64,000 nt of DNA, from the NCBI RefSeq assembly GCF_001277995.1, contig NZ_CP009220.1, positions 2,824,329-2,888,328 of the forward strand, in the 5' to 3' direction. Below the pieces are notes generated by a model. The model searched no databases. It was not told the origin of the DNA and was given only the letters and a program-made list of their open reading frames with translations. This DNA is from Corynebacterium deserti GIMN1.010 (GTDB lineage Bacteria > Actinomycetota > Actinomycetes > Mycobacteriales > Mycobacteriaceae). This document shows, piece by piece, positions 24,145 to 32,889 of the stretch. Every line of letters starts with the position of its first letter. Within the stretch, counting starts at the first letter, position 1. Made by a program: the position numbers and the translations under genes.

Positions 24145-25254
24145 ATGAAAGATACGTTGTTAGGCGCATGGCAGAAGATCGGTTTCAAAAACCACCTGCT
24201 CACCGCCATTTCCTACCTCATTCCCGTAGTCACCGGCGCAGGCTTCCTCATCGCGATCGGCATGGCTCTCGGCGGTTCTACCAGCGCTGACCTCACCGAA
24301 GGTGGATACAGTGTCTGGGATGCCATGGCCGTTATGGGTGCCCAAGGCCTTGGTCTTTTGGGCATGATCATCTCCACCGGCATTGCGTTCTCCATTGCAG
24401 CGAAGCCCGGCATCGCCCCCGGCTTGATCGTTGGTATGACAGCGATTGCTGTCGACGCCGGCTTCATCGGCGGCTTGCTTGGTGGTTTCATCGCCGGGTT
24501 CATCACGCTTGGTGTTATTCGCTACCTCAAGGTTCCGATGTGGGCGCGTTCCCTCATGCCACTGGTTATCGTGCCACTGATCGCATCCTTCCTGGGTGGC
24601 ATGATCATGGTGTACATCATTGGCACCCCGATTCAGCTCCTCACCACCTGGTTGACGGAATATCTGTCCTCCCTGGGCACCGCTTCGCTGCTGGCTTACG
24701 GCATTGTTATCGGTGTGCTGGCAGCCATCGACTACGGCGGACCCATCAATAAGACAGTCTTTGCCTTCACGCTTACTCTCCAGGCTGCTGGCGTGAACGA
24801 ACCAATCACCGCGCTCATTGTCGTCAACACCGCAACTCCTTTGGGATTCTGTGCCGCCCACTGGATCGCCAAAATGTTCCGCAAGCAGATTTACACCCCG
24901 GTGGAGAAAGAAACCCTGCCTTCTGCCTTCCCCATGGGTCTGATCTCCATCGTGGAATCAGTCCTCCCCATCGTGCTCAATGACCTCGTGCGCTGTGTCA
25001 TCGCAACCGGTGTAGGTGCTGCCTTCGGTGGTGCCACCGCGATGCTTCTCGGTGCTGACGCGACAGTCCCATTCGGTGGATTCCTGGTCATGCCGACACT
25101 AAGCACCCCATGGACCTTCCTCGTGGCAGTCCTTGTCAACGCCCTCGTTACCGGCATTGTCTTGGCGCTGCTCAAGCGCGATGTCCGCAAGGTTGAACAC
25201 GTCGCCGAAGTCGAGGAAGAAGACATCGACGACGCCGAGATCAAGATCTTCTAG
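24145..25254 (+). CDS. PTS EIIC permease, fructose-like family
   Basis: A 369-residue membrane channel with about 9-10 hydrophobic segments. It opens with KNHLLTAISYLIPVVTGAGFLIAIG (about 15-39), has GLIVGMTAIAVDAGFIGGLLGGFIAGF and the conserved DYGGPINKTVFAF motif (about 198-210) seen in Frw/Fry/Fru-type EIIC. The C-terminal tail is acidic (EVEEEDIDDAE). It imports and phosphorylates a ketohexose-like sugar with the EIIB upstream. The epimerase gene directly downstream suggests the sugar is an epimer of fructose. Confidence 0.9.
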   Translation: MKDTLLGAWQKIGFKNHLLTAISYLIPVVTGAGFLIAIGMALGGSTSADLTEGGYSVWDAMAVMGAQGLGLLGMIISTGIAFSIAAKPGIAPGLIVGMTAIAVDAGFIGGLLGGFIAGFITLGVIRYLKVPMWARSLMPLVIVPLIASFLGGMIMVYIIGTPIQLLTTWLTEYLSSLGTASLLAYGIVIGVLAAIDYGGPINKTVFAFTLTLQAAGVNEPITALIVVNTATPLGFCAAHWIAKMFRKQIYTPVEKETLPSAFPMGLISIVESVLPIVLNDLVRCVIATGVGAAFGGATAMLLGADATVPFGGFLVMPTLSTPWTFLVAVLVNALVTGIVLALLKRDVRKVEHVAEVEEEDIDDAEIKIF

Positions 25255-25281
25255 ATTTTCTCCTAGGTTTAAGGACGCCCC

Positions 25282-25995
25282 ATGAATGACATCCGAATCT
25301 CCCCATCGCTTATGACCATGGACTTGGATAAGTTCCAAGAACAGCTGGCCTTCCTCAACTCCCGCGTCGATTCCTATCACATCGACATCATGGACGGACA
25401 CTTCGTGCCCAATCTGGCACTGTCACCGTGGTTCATGCAGGAAGTAAGAAAAGTCTCTGACCTACCGCTATCTGCACACGTCATGGCCACCGACCCCACT
25501 TTCTGGACCAATGAGCTCATTGCTGCGCGTGCAGACGTCATTTGCCTCCACGCGGAAGTCCTCAACGGTCTTGCGTTTAGGCTCGCCGATCACATCCACA
25601 ACGCTGGCATCGACTTTGGTGTTGTCCTCAACCCCGAAACCCCGGTGGATGTGATCCTGCCATACCTCGACGAGGTGCAAAAAGTCACCTTGATGACGGT
25701 CGATCCAGGTTTCGCCGGTCAGCGCTTCCTGCCTGGTTCGTTGGCAAAAGTCGGTGAACTACGCAAACTCCGCGAAGAGCGTGGCTTGGACTTTGACATT
25801 GAAATCGACGGCTCATTCAACGAGAGTTCCTTTGTCACCATGATCGAGTCCCAGGCCGACATCTACATCATCGGGCGAAGCGGACTCTTTGGCCTTGACG
25901 ATTCCATAGAGGCGGCGTGGGACACCTTCGCCACCGGACTGGCGAAGGCCACCGGACTTAACGCTTCCGGTACAAAGCTTTACGCTGGTACTTAG
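25282..25995 (+). CDS. D-allulose-6-phosphate 3-epimerase-like (AlsE; ribulose-phosphate 3-epimerase family)
   Basis: A 237-residue TIM barrel with the metal-site sequence [13 protein letters not shown] (His33, Asp35), a second His in [22 protein letters not shown] loop ([13 protein letters not shown]) and the catalytic Asp in IEIDGSFN. Against remembered E. coli sequences it tracks AlsE (SPSLMCMDL, HFVPNLTLSPFF, TSGLF) much more than housekeeping Rpe. The expected reaction is allulose 6-phosphate to fructose 6-phosphate. It closes the PTS operon. Its last 12 codons overlap the convergent DUF1846 gene by 38 bp. A ribulose 5-phosphate or tagatose-type substrate remains possible. Confidence 0.82.
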   Translation: MNDIRISPSLMTMDLDKFQEQLAFLNSRVDSYHIDIMDGHFVPNLALSPWFMQEVRKVSDLPLSAHVMATDPTFWTNELIAARADVICLHAEVLNGLAFRLADHIHNAGIDFGVVLNPETPVDVILPYLDEVQKVTLMTVDPGFAGQRFLPGSLAKVGELRKLREERGLDFDIEIDGSFNESSFVTMIESQADIYIIGRSGLFGLDDSIEAAWDTFATGLAKATGLNASGTKLYAGT

Positions 25996-27445
25996 GCTCA
26001 GACGTCACCAATACTCCAAGGTTGCGGAAAATGCCTTCATCAACCGATCCCAAGATCGTCGTGGTGTGGACATCGCATCCTTGGAGATTTTTTAATTCCT
26101 CCAACGCACGACGAGCATTCTCGGAGTTGGCCGCAGAGACCGACAACGCAATGAGTACTTCATCAGTGTGCAGGCGGGGATTGCGGGAACCCAAGTGCTG
26201 GGTCTTCAGCGTTTGGATAGGTTCAATTGACTCAGGGGAGAGCAAATCAACGGAGCGATCAATCCCCGCCAATTCCTTCAGGGCATTCAGGACCATCGCG
26301 GCGGAGCAGCCCAGCAGCTCGGAAGTCTTACCTGTCACGAGTCGCCCGTCGTTAAGCTCAATCGCCGAACCCGGCGCGCCGGTGGCTTCCTCGACAGCCA
26401 GTGCGCTGGCAACCACGCGGCGGTCGTCGATAGTACACCCGGCCTTGCTCATCACAATGGCGATGCGCGAAGAAATGATGTTGTCGGATTCTTCGCGACG
26501 CTCGTCGACAAGCGCTTTGAAGTAACGGCGGATGATCTCTTGGCGGGCGGCGTACTGGCATGCTTCGTCATCGAAAATGGCGTGGCCTGCCATGTTCACG
26601 CCCATATCCGTGGGGGACTGGTACGGCGAAGAACCTGACAGCATCTCCAGCATGGTCTTCAGCAGAGGGAAAACTTCCACGTCGCGGTTGTAGCTGGTGG
26701 CCTTTTGGTCATAGGCGGCGAGGTGGAAAGGATCGATGATATTGATGTCGTCCAGATCTGCAGTCGCAGCCTCATATGCAAGGTTGACGGGGTGTTCAAG
26801 AGGCAGATTCCAAATCGGGAAGGTTTCAAACTTGGCGTACCCTGACTTAATTCCGCGCTGGTGATCGCCATAGATTTGGCTCAAGCACGTTGCAAGTTTT
26901 CCTGATCCCGGACCCGGCGCTGTCACAACCACCAAATTGCGGCTGGTTTCCACATATTCATTGATGCCGAACCCTTCCTCACTGACAATGCGGCGAGCAT
27001 CTGTTGGATAACCAGGGATCACGCGGTGGACAGCTACCTTCAGACCCAACCGCTCCAGGCGCTGCTTGAATGCCAACGCTTGATAGTTGTCATCTTCAAG
27101 CTGGGTGAGCACAACGTGCTCAGCCAAAAATCCCAATTCACGGAAAACGTCGACGAGGCGCAACACATCTTCTTCATAAGAAATGTCTAGGTCAGCTCGG
27201 GTTTTCTTGCGTTCAAGGTCTTTCGCATTGATGGCGACGAGGATTTCTAGCTCATCTTTCAACTCGGTGAGCATGGCGATTTTGTTGTCGGGAGTGAACC
27301 CTGGCAGAACTCGGGAGGCATGCATGTCATCGAACAATTTGCCGCCCATTTCCAGATACAGCTTGCCGCCGATCTGCTCGCGCCGTTCATTGATGTGCTG
27401 CGACTGCATCTTGATGTAAAGGTCGCGATCGAATCCGGTGCGCAT
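25958..27445 (-). CDS. DUF1846-family protein
   Basis: A 495-residue cytosolic protein of the DUF1846 family (about 500 residues is usual). A P-loop-like segment [19 protein letters not shown] lies near residue 183, followed by the conserved [30 protein letters not shown] block. [14 protein letters not shown] and an Asp/Arg-rich region occur in the C-terminal half. The function is not established to my knowledge. The 3' end overlaps the AlsE-like gene; since the epimerase belongs to the accessory block, this overlap marks the right-hand junction of that block. Confidence 0.85.
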   Translation of the reverse strand: MRTGFDRDLYIKMQSQHINERREQIGGKLYLEMGGKLFDDMHASRVLPGFTPDNKIAMLTELKDELEILVAINAKDLERKKTRADLDISYEEDVLRLVDVFRELGFLAEHVVLTQLEDDNYQALAFKQRLERLGLKVAVHRVIPGYPTDARRIVSEEGFGINEYVETSRNLVVVTAPGPGSGKLATCLSQIYGDHQRGIKSGYAKFETFPIWNLPLEHPVNLAYEAATADLDDINIIDPFHLAAYDQKATSYNRDVEVFPLLKTMLEMLSGSSPYQSPTDMGVNMAGHAIFDDEACQYAARQEIIRRYFKALVDERREESDNIISSRIAIVMSKAGCTIDDRRVVASALAVEEATGAPGSAIELNDGRLVTGKTSELLGCSAAMVLNALKELAGIDRSVDLLSPESIEPIQTLKTQHLGSRNPRLHTDEVLIALSVSAANSENARRALEELKNLQGCDVHTTTILGSVDEGIFRNLGVLVTSEPKYQRKALYRKR

Positions 27446-27712
27446 GGCGTCAACTCCCGAGTTGCTTCAGCTGAAATCTAACCTTAGAGACTCTACCCGT
27501 CTTGGGATCTGAATAGGACTAGGGCTGGAAGAGATCGAGATCCAAAGGACGCGTTCACCCTTTTTCACCCAGTAACGGGAACGGGGATCATTCCCGCCTC
27601 AATATCACTTTGAGGTGTAATTTTTTAACTTCCTGCGTCATGTCTCGAACCAGAAAAACCGACAAACCTCCAAAAAGGGAAGCCTGCCGGCCACACACCA
27701 GCACAAGGTGCG

Positions 27713-28210
27713 TTACTCCTGGATGTTTCCATCTGCGTCAACGATGTGAGCGCGGATGAACCACTGGAACTTCTCTAGTTCAGCAGCCTGGCCAATGTAG
27801 ATATCCTCAGTTACTGGATCTACAGGGCCGGCGGTAGCCATGGACTCGCGGACGCCTGTCAATACCTGGGTGTACACGCGATTGAGGTCTGCGAGGTGGT
27901 CTTGTACAGTGCCTGCGTTGCGCTCGTATTGCAGAGGGGTGCGATCTGCCACGTGTCCTTCAGGGGTGCCAATGGGCGCGCCACCCAAAGTAGAGATTCG
28001 CTCTGCAACTTCGTCTGCATATCCGCGCACGAGGTCAACCTGCGGGTCGAGCATTTCGTGGACGGCGATGAAGTTTGGGCCGGTGACGTTCCAGTGCACG
28101 TGCTTCAAGATGAGGTGGAGGTCGTTGTAGTCGGTGAGACGCTCTTGCAGTCCATCAATAAGCTGCTTGGCGTCATTCTGATTGATTCCGGGGACTGTGT
28201 AGTTGCTCAT
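27713..28210 (-). CDS. dps: Dps ferritin-like DNA-binding iron storage protein
   Basis: A 165-residue protein from ATG 28210 (an upstream in-frame ATG at 28219 exists). The Dps ferroxidase site is spread over HVHWNVTGPNFIAVHEMLDPQVD (about residues 49-71), typical of the dodecameric Dps shell; DEVAERIS and the QWFIRAH helix complete the four-helix bundle. It oxidises Fe(II) with H2O2, stores iron and protects DNA. A palindromic DtxR-like box 62 bp upstream suggests iron-responsive control. The 266-bp gap downstream (27446-27712) shows nothing beyond AT-rich sequence. Confidence 0.95.
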   Translation of the reverse strand: MSNYTVPGINQNDAKQLIDGLQERLTDYNDLHLILKHVHWNVTGPNFIAVHEMLDPQVDLVRGYADEVAERISTLGGAPIGTPEGHVADRTPLQYERNAGTVQDHLADLNRVYTQVLTGVRESMATAGPVDPVTEDIYIGQAAELEKFQWFIRAHIVDADGNIQE

Positions 28211-28271
28211 ACCATTCATTATAACCCTAAATAATTAATTGTCACCCTTTGTTAGCCTAAGGTTATTTATA

Positions 28272-28290
28272 TTAGGGTGCCCTACCCTAA
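28272..28290. promoter_or_regulatory. DtxR-like iron box upstream of dps
   Basis: TTAGGGTGCCCTACCCTAA: arms TTAGGGT and ACCCTAA are exact inverses. It matches 14 of 19 positions of the corynebacterial DtxR consensus TTAGGTTAGGCTAACCTAA. It lies between dps (-) and the endonuclease VIII-type gene (+). Confidence 0.65.
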
Positions 28291-28361
28291 ACACCGCCGT
28301 TTCCACAGGTGGTGACTAGTTTTTTATCACATCGAGCGTCTGCGCGCTAGGGTTGGTAATT

Positions 28362-29171
28362 ATGCCTGAAGGACATGTGATTCATCGATTAGCTGGGGAG
28401 CTCACCAGGACATTTGGCAACGCAGAACTCGAGGTCACATCGCCACAGGGTCGATTCGCAGCTGAGGCGGAGATCATCAATGGTCATCACATCGCGGTGT
28501 CTGAAGCGTTTGGCAAGCACCTATTCGTGGAGTTTGATGCCGAGCACCCTGAGCACATCTTGTACATCCATTTGGGCTTGATCGGAACCCTGCAATTTGA
28601 ACCAGCTGCGGAAACACGTGGACAGATTCGCCTGCACCTATCTGATGGAGAGGTGGCTGCAAACCTTCGTGGCCCTCAGTGGTGCCGATTAATCACAGAG
28701 ACCGAGAGGACCCAGGCAATCGGGAAACTGGGAGCAGATCCGATTCGTGATGATGCCGATCCAGAACCCATCCGTATGAAAGTGCAACGATCAGGGCGCA
28801 GCATTGGATCTTTGCTCATGGATCAAAAGCTCTTCGCTGGCGTGGGCAATATTTACCGCGCAGAGACACTATTTCGGATGGGAATTTCGCCTTTTACCCC
28901 AGGTAGGGACATCACAACGGCTCAGTTCCGCTCAATATGGGCAGATCTTGTGGGATTGATGAAGGAAGGCGTAGTGGCAGGTCGTATCGATACGGTCAGG
29001 CCCGAGCACACCCCAGAGGCGATGGGGAGGGAGCCTCGAAAAGATGACCACGGCGGTGAGGTATACACCTATCGGCGCACCGGCCAAGCCTGCTTCCTGT
29101 GTGGCACCCCCATCAAGGAGCAGGTCATGGAGGGCAGAAACCTTTTTTGGTGCCCCTCTTGCCAGCCCTAA
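28362..29171 (+). CDS. Endonuclease VIII/Fpg-family DNA glycosylase
   Basis: The start is set at ATG 28362 so that the protein begins MPEGHVIHR: Pro2 is the catalytic nucleophile and Glu3 the acid in this family. In 269 residues it has the N-terminal beta-sandwich, the H2TH motif (KLFAGVGNIYRAETLFRMGI, about 153-172) and a C-terminal zinc finger (CFLCGTPIKE...LFWCPSC). It excises oxidised bases and nicks the AP site. In C. glutamicum the second mutM-like gene sits here beside dps, so both oxidative-damage functions share one divergent promoter region. Confidence 0.92.
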   Translation: MPEGHVIHRLAGELTRTFGNAELEVTSPQGRFAAEAEIINGHHIAVSEAFGKHLFVEFDAEHPEHILYIHLGLIGTLQFEPAAETRGQIRLHLSDGEVAANLRGPQWCRLITETERTQAIGKLGADPIRDDADPEPIRMKVQRSGRSIGSLLMDQKLFAGVGNIYRAETLFRMGISPFTPGRDITTAQFRSIWADLVGLMKEGVVAGRIDTVRPEHTPEAMGREPRKDDHGGEVYTYRRTGQACFLCGTPIKEQVMEGRNLFWCPSCQP

Positions 29172-29364
29172 TTTTTGCTGACATCATTGGCTCTACACGT
29201 TCACTTTTTGATTAAGGATTTGGCAATGCGCTTTTTACAGCTATTCCAGCTGCAACAAAAGCTCATGCCGTCATGTCTGAAAAACGTGGTGCTTGCCCAA
29301 AAGCTGAGGTAAAACCTCACAAGCCAAGCACATCGCATTTCACGCCCTCACGGCCAGCTGACAT

Positions 29365-29383
29365 AAAGCCGCCGGAGGGCTTT
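29365..29383 (+). terminator. Terminator before rtcB
   Basis: AAAGCC pairs with GGCTTT around GCCGGAG, followed by TTT. The 250-bp gap 29172-29424 otherwise contains only a 51-codon ORF judged spurious. Confidence 0.65.
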
Positions 29384-29424
29384 TTTCGTTTCCGTACCAG
29401 GTTCCAACAAACAAAGGATTTCTC

Positions 29425-30576
29425 ATGAATCAGGTCGTCAACTTTGCCTCTCAACTAGAAGATCTCTGCCTGCAGCAGGCAGAAGCAACCGCCTCGATGC
29501 CATTTATCTACCCTCACGTGGCGCTCATGCCGGACGCTCACTACGGGTTGGGGTCATCGGTGGGCACGGTCTTCGGCACCAAGGGTGCTGTCATTCCGGC
29601 TGCAGTTGGGGTGGATATAGGCTGCGGAATGATAGGCGTGTGCACCAACTTCACGTCCGCTGACCTTGAGGGACGTGATTTGGTGACGCTTCGTGATTAC
29701 ATCGAGCGCGTCATCCCACTTTCACCAGGCAACTACAATTCCACCACGTTGAAGGAGACCGCCAAGCCGAAGATCGCGGAGCTGGAGGAGCTTGCCGAGC
29801 GCGACGGTATCGATTTGTCGCATTCGCCTACGTGGAAGCGCCAGCTTGGGTCGTTGGGTGGAGGCAATCACTTCATTGAGGTGTGCCTCGATGAGCTTGA
29901 TCGCGTGTGGTTGTTCTTGCATTCTGGTTCGCGAGGTGTGGGCAACAAAATTGCGCAGAAGCACATCAAAATTGCCCAGGCGATGTGCGCGGAAGAGACC
30001 TTGCCGGATAAGGACTTGGCGTACCTTACGGAGGGGACGCCGGAGTTCGAGCAATACATTGCGGAGCTCAACTGGGCGCAGCGGTTCGCTTTCCTCAACA
30101 GGGAAGAAATGATGGATAGGTTCGCACGTGAGGTGGAGTATTTCGTCGAAAAGCGCCTTGACCAGCTTGAGCGCATCAACTGCCACCATAACTACACGGT
30201 CCGGGAGGAGCACTTCGGCGAGACCGTGTGGCTGACGCGCAAGGGCGCGGTGTTGGCCGATGAGGGCACGCCGGCGCTCATTCCTGGCTCAATGGGCACG
30301 GCGTCTTATGTGGTGACGGGTAAGGGCAATGCCGATGCACTGCGGTCAGCGCCGCATGGGGCAGGGCGGCGGATGTCGCGCAACCAGGCTAAAAAGCGCT
30401 TTTCGACGCAGGACCTCGATTCTCGCATGGCGGGAATTGTCTACCGGCCAGGCAAGGAGTGGATCGACGAAATTCCGGACGCCTACAAGGATATTGATCA
30501 GGTCATGGCCGACGCTGCTGATCTGGTGACGATCCGTCACAAGCTTCGCCAGATCGTTAACGTCAAAGGTACATAA
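29425..30576 (+). CDS. rtcB: RtcB-family RNA ligase
   Basis: A 383-residue stand-alone RtcB ligase (GTP/Mn-dependent 3'-phosphate to 5'-OH RNA joining, RNA repair). Visible motifs: MPDAHYGLGSSVGTVF, the metal-binding VGVDIGCGM (Cys about 75), GGGNHFIEV, LHSGSRGVGNKIAQ, NCHHNY and the guanylate-accepting His in SAPHGAGRRMSRNQAKKRF (about 305). AAAGGA precedes the ATG. No rtcA or archease gene is adjacent. Shorter than archaeal RtcB, matching the bacterial RtcB1-type length. Confidence 0.9.
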   Translation: MNQVVNFASQLEDLCLQQAEATASMPFIYPHVALMPDAHYGLGSSVGTVFGTKGAVIPAAVGVDIGCGMIGVCTNFTSADLEGRDLVTLRDYIERVIPLSPGNYNSTTLKETAKPKIAELEELAERDGIDLSHSPTWKRQLGSLGGGNHFIEVCLDELDRVWLFLHSGSRGVGNKIAQKHIKIAQAMCAEETLPDKDLAYLTEGTPEFEQYIAELNWAQRFAFLNREEMMDRFAREVEYFVEKRLDQLERINCHHNYTVREEHFGETVWLTRKGAVLADEGTPALIPGSMGTASYVVTGKGNADALRSAPHGAGRRMSRNQAKKRFSTQDLDSRMAGIVYRPGKEWIDEIPDAYKDIDQVMADAADLVTIRHKLRQIVNVKGT

Positions 30577-30662
30577 CTTTCACATGGCGCACTCATTTTT
30601 AGCCGGTATAGTCCCTAGGGCGTAATTGGCTAAATTGTTGTGATGGAAGAGGAGTGTGGATA

Positions 30663-31226
30663 GTGCGACACCGGTCTTTAGCCCGGCCCCTTCTTCGCAT
30701 CGTCCTACCCACCTTAATTGCCCTGGCCACAGTGTGTGTTTTAGTGTTTGGCTGGTTTATTTTCCCAGCCAAGGCTGAGCCCACCAAAGTGGATGTCGTC
30801 CTTGTGCTCGCCGGAGCAAACGACGGCCGCCATGAGTACGGCGCCCAATTGGTCGAAGAGGGATACGCCGACAACTTCGTGGTATCCAACCCCAATGGAT
30901 CCAGTGACAAAGTGGGCTACGCACACTGCGCAGGAAACCTCCGGCCTGAAGGCGCGCAGTCGTACTGCATGGATCCCTATCCCGTGATCACCTCGGGTGA
31001 AGCCATGACTTTCAACGGGCTCGCACAACAACATGGGTGGGACAGCGTGCTCATTGTCACCATGCGCACACATACCCAACGTGTGCGCACCGTGTTTGAC
31101 CAGTGCTACACCGGAGAATCCACCGTGCTCAACGTCGACAATTTGGGACGTTCAGGAGTGCGCAAAGCAGTTTTCCACGAAATTGGTGGCTACATCAAGT
31201 TCTGGCTGACCGCACCCTGCGCCTAA
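30663..31226 (+). CDS. DUF218 (YdcF/SanA-like) membrane-anchored protein
   Basis: GTG 30663 is preceded by GAGGAG at 8 nt. A single TM (about 8-32) is followed by an extracytoplasmic DUF218 domain: VDVVLVLAGANDGRHEYGAQLVEEGYADNFVVSNP, then SGEAMTFNGLAQQHGWDSVLIVTMRTHTQRVRTVFD. Four Cys (AHCAGN, SYCMD, DQCYTG, APCA) suggest disulfides outside the membrane. DUF218 proteins act in envelope integrity in some bacteria; the exact reaction here is unknown. Converges on ogt with a 4-bp overlap. Confidence 0.82.
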   Translation: MRHRSLARPLLRIVLPTLIALATVCVLVFGWFIFPAKAEPTKVDVVLVLAGANDGRHEYGAQLVEEGYADNFVVSNPNGSSDKVGYAHCAGNLRPEGAQSYCMDPYPVITSGEAMTFNGLAQQHGWDSVLIVTMRTHTQRVRTVFDQCYTGESTVLNVDNLGRSGVRKAVFHEIGGYIKFWLTAPCA

Positions 31227-31699
31227 GCGCGTTCCATTTTGAGTAAGTACTCTTTGGCGTCCACACCGCCTCGGTATCCGCCCAATGCACCATCGGTGCG
31301 CAGCACCCTGTGGCACGGTGCGAAAATGGGTAGTGGATTTGTCGCGCAAGCGCTGCCAACCGCACGGACCGCTCCAGGATTGCCCAGCTCAGCTGCGATT
31401 TCCTTGTAGGTCTTGCTGGATCCATAAGGAATTGACAGTAAGAACCGTTGCACCTTAGAGCGAAAACCCGCCAAGTTGTCATTTGGCCAGTCCAGGGGAG
31501 TGCAAAACTCGGTACGAGTTCCCGCGAAGTATTCATCCAACTCCGCAACAGCCTTCTCTACGATGGCGTTGGTGCCTGGTTCGGAACCGACTGTGCAGGC
31601 CGCGTAGTTTTCATCCGCAAACGCCACATAAGTCAGGCCCTTGTCATTGGCGACAAGGAGGAGCTCACCGATGGGTGAGTCACATCGAAGGTGAATCAT
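31223..31699 (-). CDS. ogt: Methylated-DNA--protein-cysteine methyltransferase
   Basis: Suicide repair of O6-alkylguanine. A 158-residue protein of the Ogt/AdaB length. The acceptor Cys is in the motif FAPCHRVLRTDGALGGYRGG (about 125-144). RAVGSACATNPLPI supplies the Asn hinge and SKTYKEIAAELG the HTH Arg-finger region. Confidence 0.94.
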   Translation of the reverse strand: MIHLRCDSPIGELLLVANDKGLTYVAFADENYAACTVGSEPGTNAIVEKAVAELDEYFAGTRTEFCTPLDWPNDNLAGFRSKVQRFLLSIPYGSSKTYKEIAAELGNPGAVRAVGSACATNPLPIFAPCHRVLRTDGALGGYRGGVDAKEYLLKMERA

Positions 31700-31724
31700 G
31701 ATTACTGCCCTTAACTTCCTCTTT

Positions 31725-32789
31725 CTACTGCTTGATGTTCTTGTGCTTGATGTTCTTGATGACGATCTTTCCTGACATTTTGCCCTGCTCGACCAGGCGA
31801 TGGCCCTCCATGACCGACTCTGCTGTGAGGCCGTCCAACACTGTGGAGGTCACAGCTTTAAATTGGCCGCGATCAACCATGTCGGCGATCTTGTTCAAGA
31901 TTTTGCCCTGCTCATCCATATCGGGGGTTTCAAACATGGCGCGAGTAAACATGAACTCCCAGTGCACCGCGATGGCTTTTTGCTTGAAGGCACCAAACTT
32001 GGGGTCAATGGGATCATCGATAAGCACGAGGTGGGATTGGGGCTTCATCAGCGTTGCCAGTTCAACCTCGCGGCCAGTGGTCCAGGAGCTGAACACAAAA
32101 TCTACATCACTAACCTGATCGGCGAGGTTGTGAGAATGATCGATAACCTCGTGAGCCCCCAGGGAACGCACCCATTCGGCGGATTCTGGACGGGAGGCAG
32201 TAGCGATGACGGTCAGTCCAGTAAGTGCACGAGCAATTTGAATGAGCGCACTAGGAACTCCGCCGGAACCACCCAAGACCAGGAGCTTTCCAGTAGATGA
32301 TTGTGTGGTTCCCAAACGATCAAACAACGCCTCCCACGCGGTGAGGGCGACAAGTGGAAGAGCAGCGGCATCGGCTGGTTCAAGCGTGGTTGGTGCGTGA
32401 CCCACGAGGCGTTCATCTACGAGCTGGAACTCTGCATTGCTCCCTTGGCGCTGATTCGATCCCGCGTAAAACACGGTATCACCAGGGGAAAAGAGGGTGA
32501 CGTCGGAGCCAACCTCAACGACGACACCCGCGGCATCAAAACCAAGAATCTTTGGCGACTCCTGCTTCCCGGCGCGCATACGCACTTTGGTATCAACAGG
32601 GTTGATTGACACAGCCTCGATCTCCACCACCAAGTCACGAGGTCCAGGTGTTGGTCGAGGGACCTGCACATCAACCAAAAAATCTGGCTGATCAGAAGGA
32701 ATTGAATCGAACAGAGCGACAGCGGACATGAACGGCTGATTTGGGTGCGCGGAATTGCTTCCAGAATTCTCAGCGTGTGGGGCAACCAT
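31725..32789 (-). CDS. Zinc-type alcohol dehydrogenase/quinone oxidoreductase (MDR family)
   Basis: A 354-residue MDR-superfamily enzyme. The GroES-like N-domain (VEIEAVSINPVDTKVR, FDAAGVVVEVGSDV, GDTVFYAGS) is followed by the Rossmann domain with GGSGGVPSALIQIARALTG (NADPH site). It lacks the cysteine set for structural zinc, so it is of the quinone oxidoreductase/ZTA1 type. An internal ATG at 32729 would shorten the protein by 20 residues; the longer start has GGGAG. Physiological substrate unknown. Confidence 0.87.
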   Translation of the reverse strand: MVAPHAENSGSNSAHPNQPFMSAVALFDSIPSDQPDFLVDVQVPRPTPGPRDLVVEIEAVSINPVDTKVRMRAGKQESPKILGFDAAGVVVEVGSDVTLFSPGDTVFYAGSNQRQGSNAEFQLVDERLVGHAPTTLEPADAAALPLVALTAWEALFDRLGTTQSSTGKLLVLGGSGGVPSALIQIARALTGLTVIATASRPESAEWVRSLGAHEVIDHSHNLADQVSDVDFVFSSWTTGREVELATLMKPQSHLVLIDDPIDPKFGAFKQKAIAVHWEFMFTRAMFETPDMDEQGKILNKIADMVDRGQFKAVTSTVLDGLTAESVMEGHRLVEQGKMSGKIVIKNIKHKNIKQ

Positions 32790-32870
32790 GCTCCCGATGT
32801 TAGCCCGTGAGAACTTTTTATGCCGATAATATCTGTCACAAGGCCAATAAATCGACTTTGCCCTCCTTTG

Positions 32871-32889
32871 TTAGGTAACTCTAACTTTT
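32871..32889 (+). promoter_or_regulatory. DtxR-like iron box in front of the siderophore-binding pseudogene
   Basis: TTAGGTAACTCTAACTTTT matches 13 of 19 consensus DtxR positions, including TTAGGT and CTAAC. It is immediately upstream of the remaining coding sequence of the iron-siderophore binding protein relic. Confidence 0.5.

Noticed and set aside
16180..26000. Prophage or insertion sequence
   Set aside because: No integrase, transposase, tRNA target or direct terminal repeat is visible; the content is metabolic only.
29273..29428. 51-codon ORF overlapping the rtcB start
   Set aside because: It runs through a rho-independent terminator, has no ribosome site and no recognisable feature.
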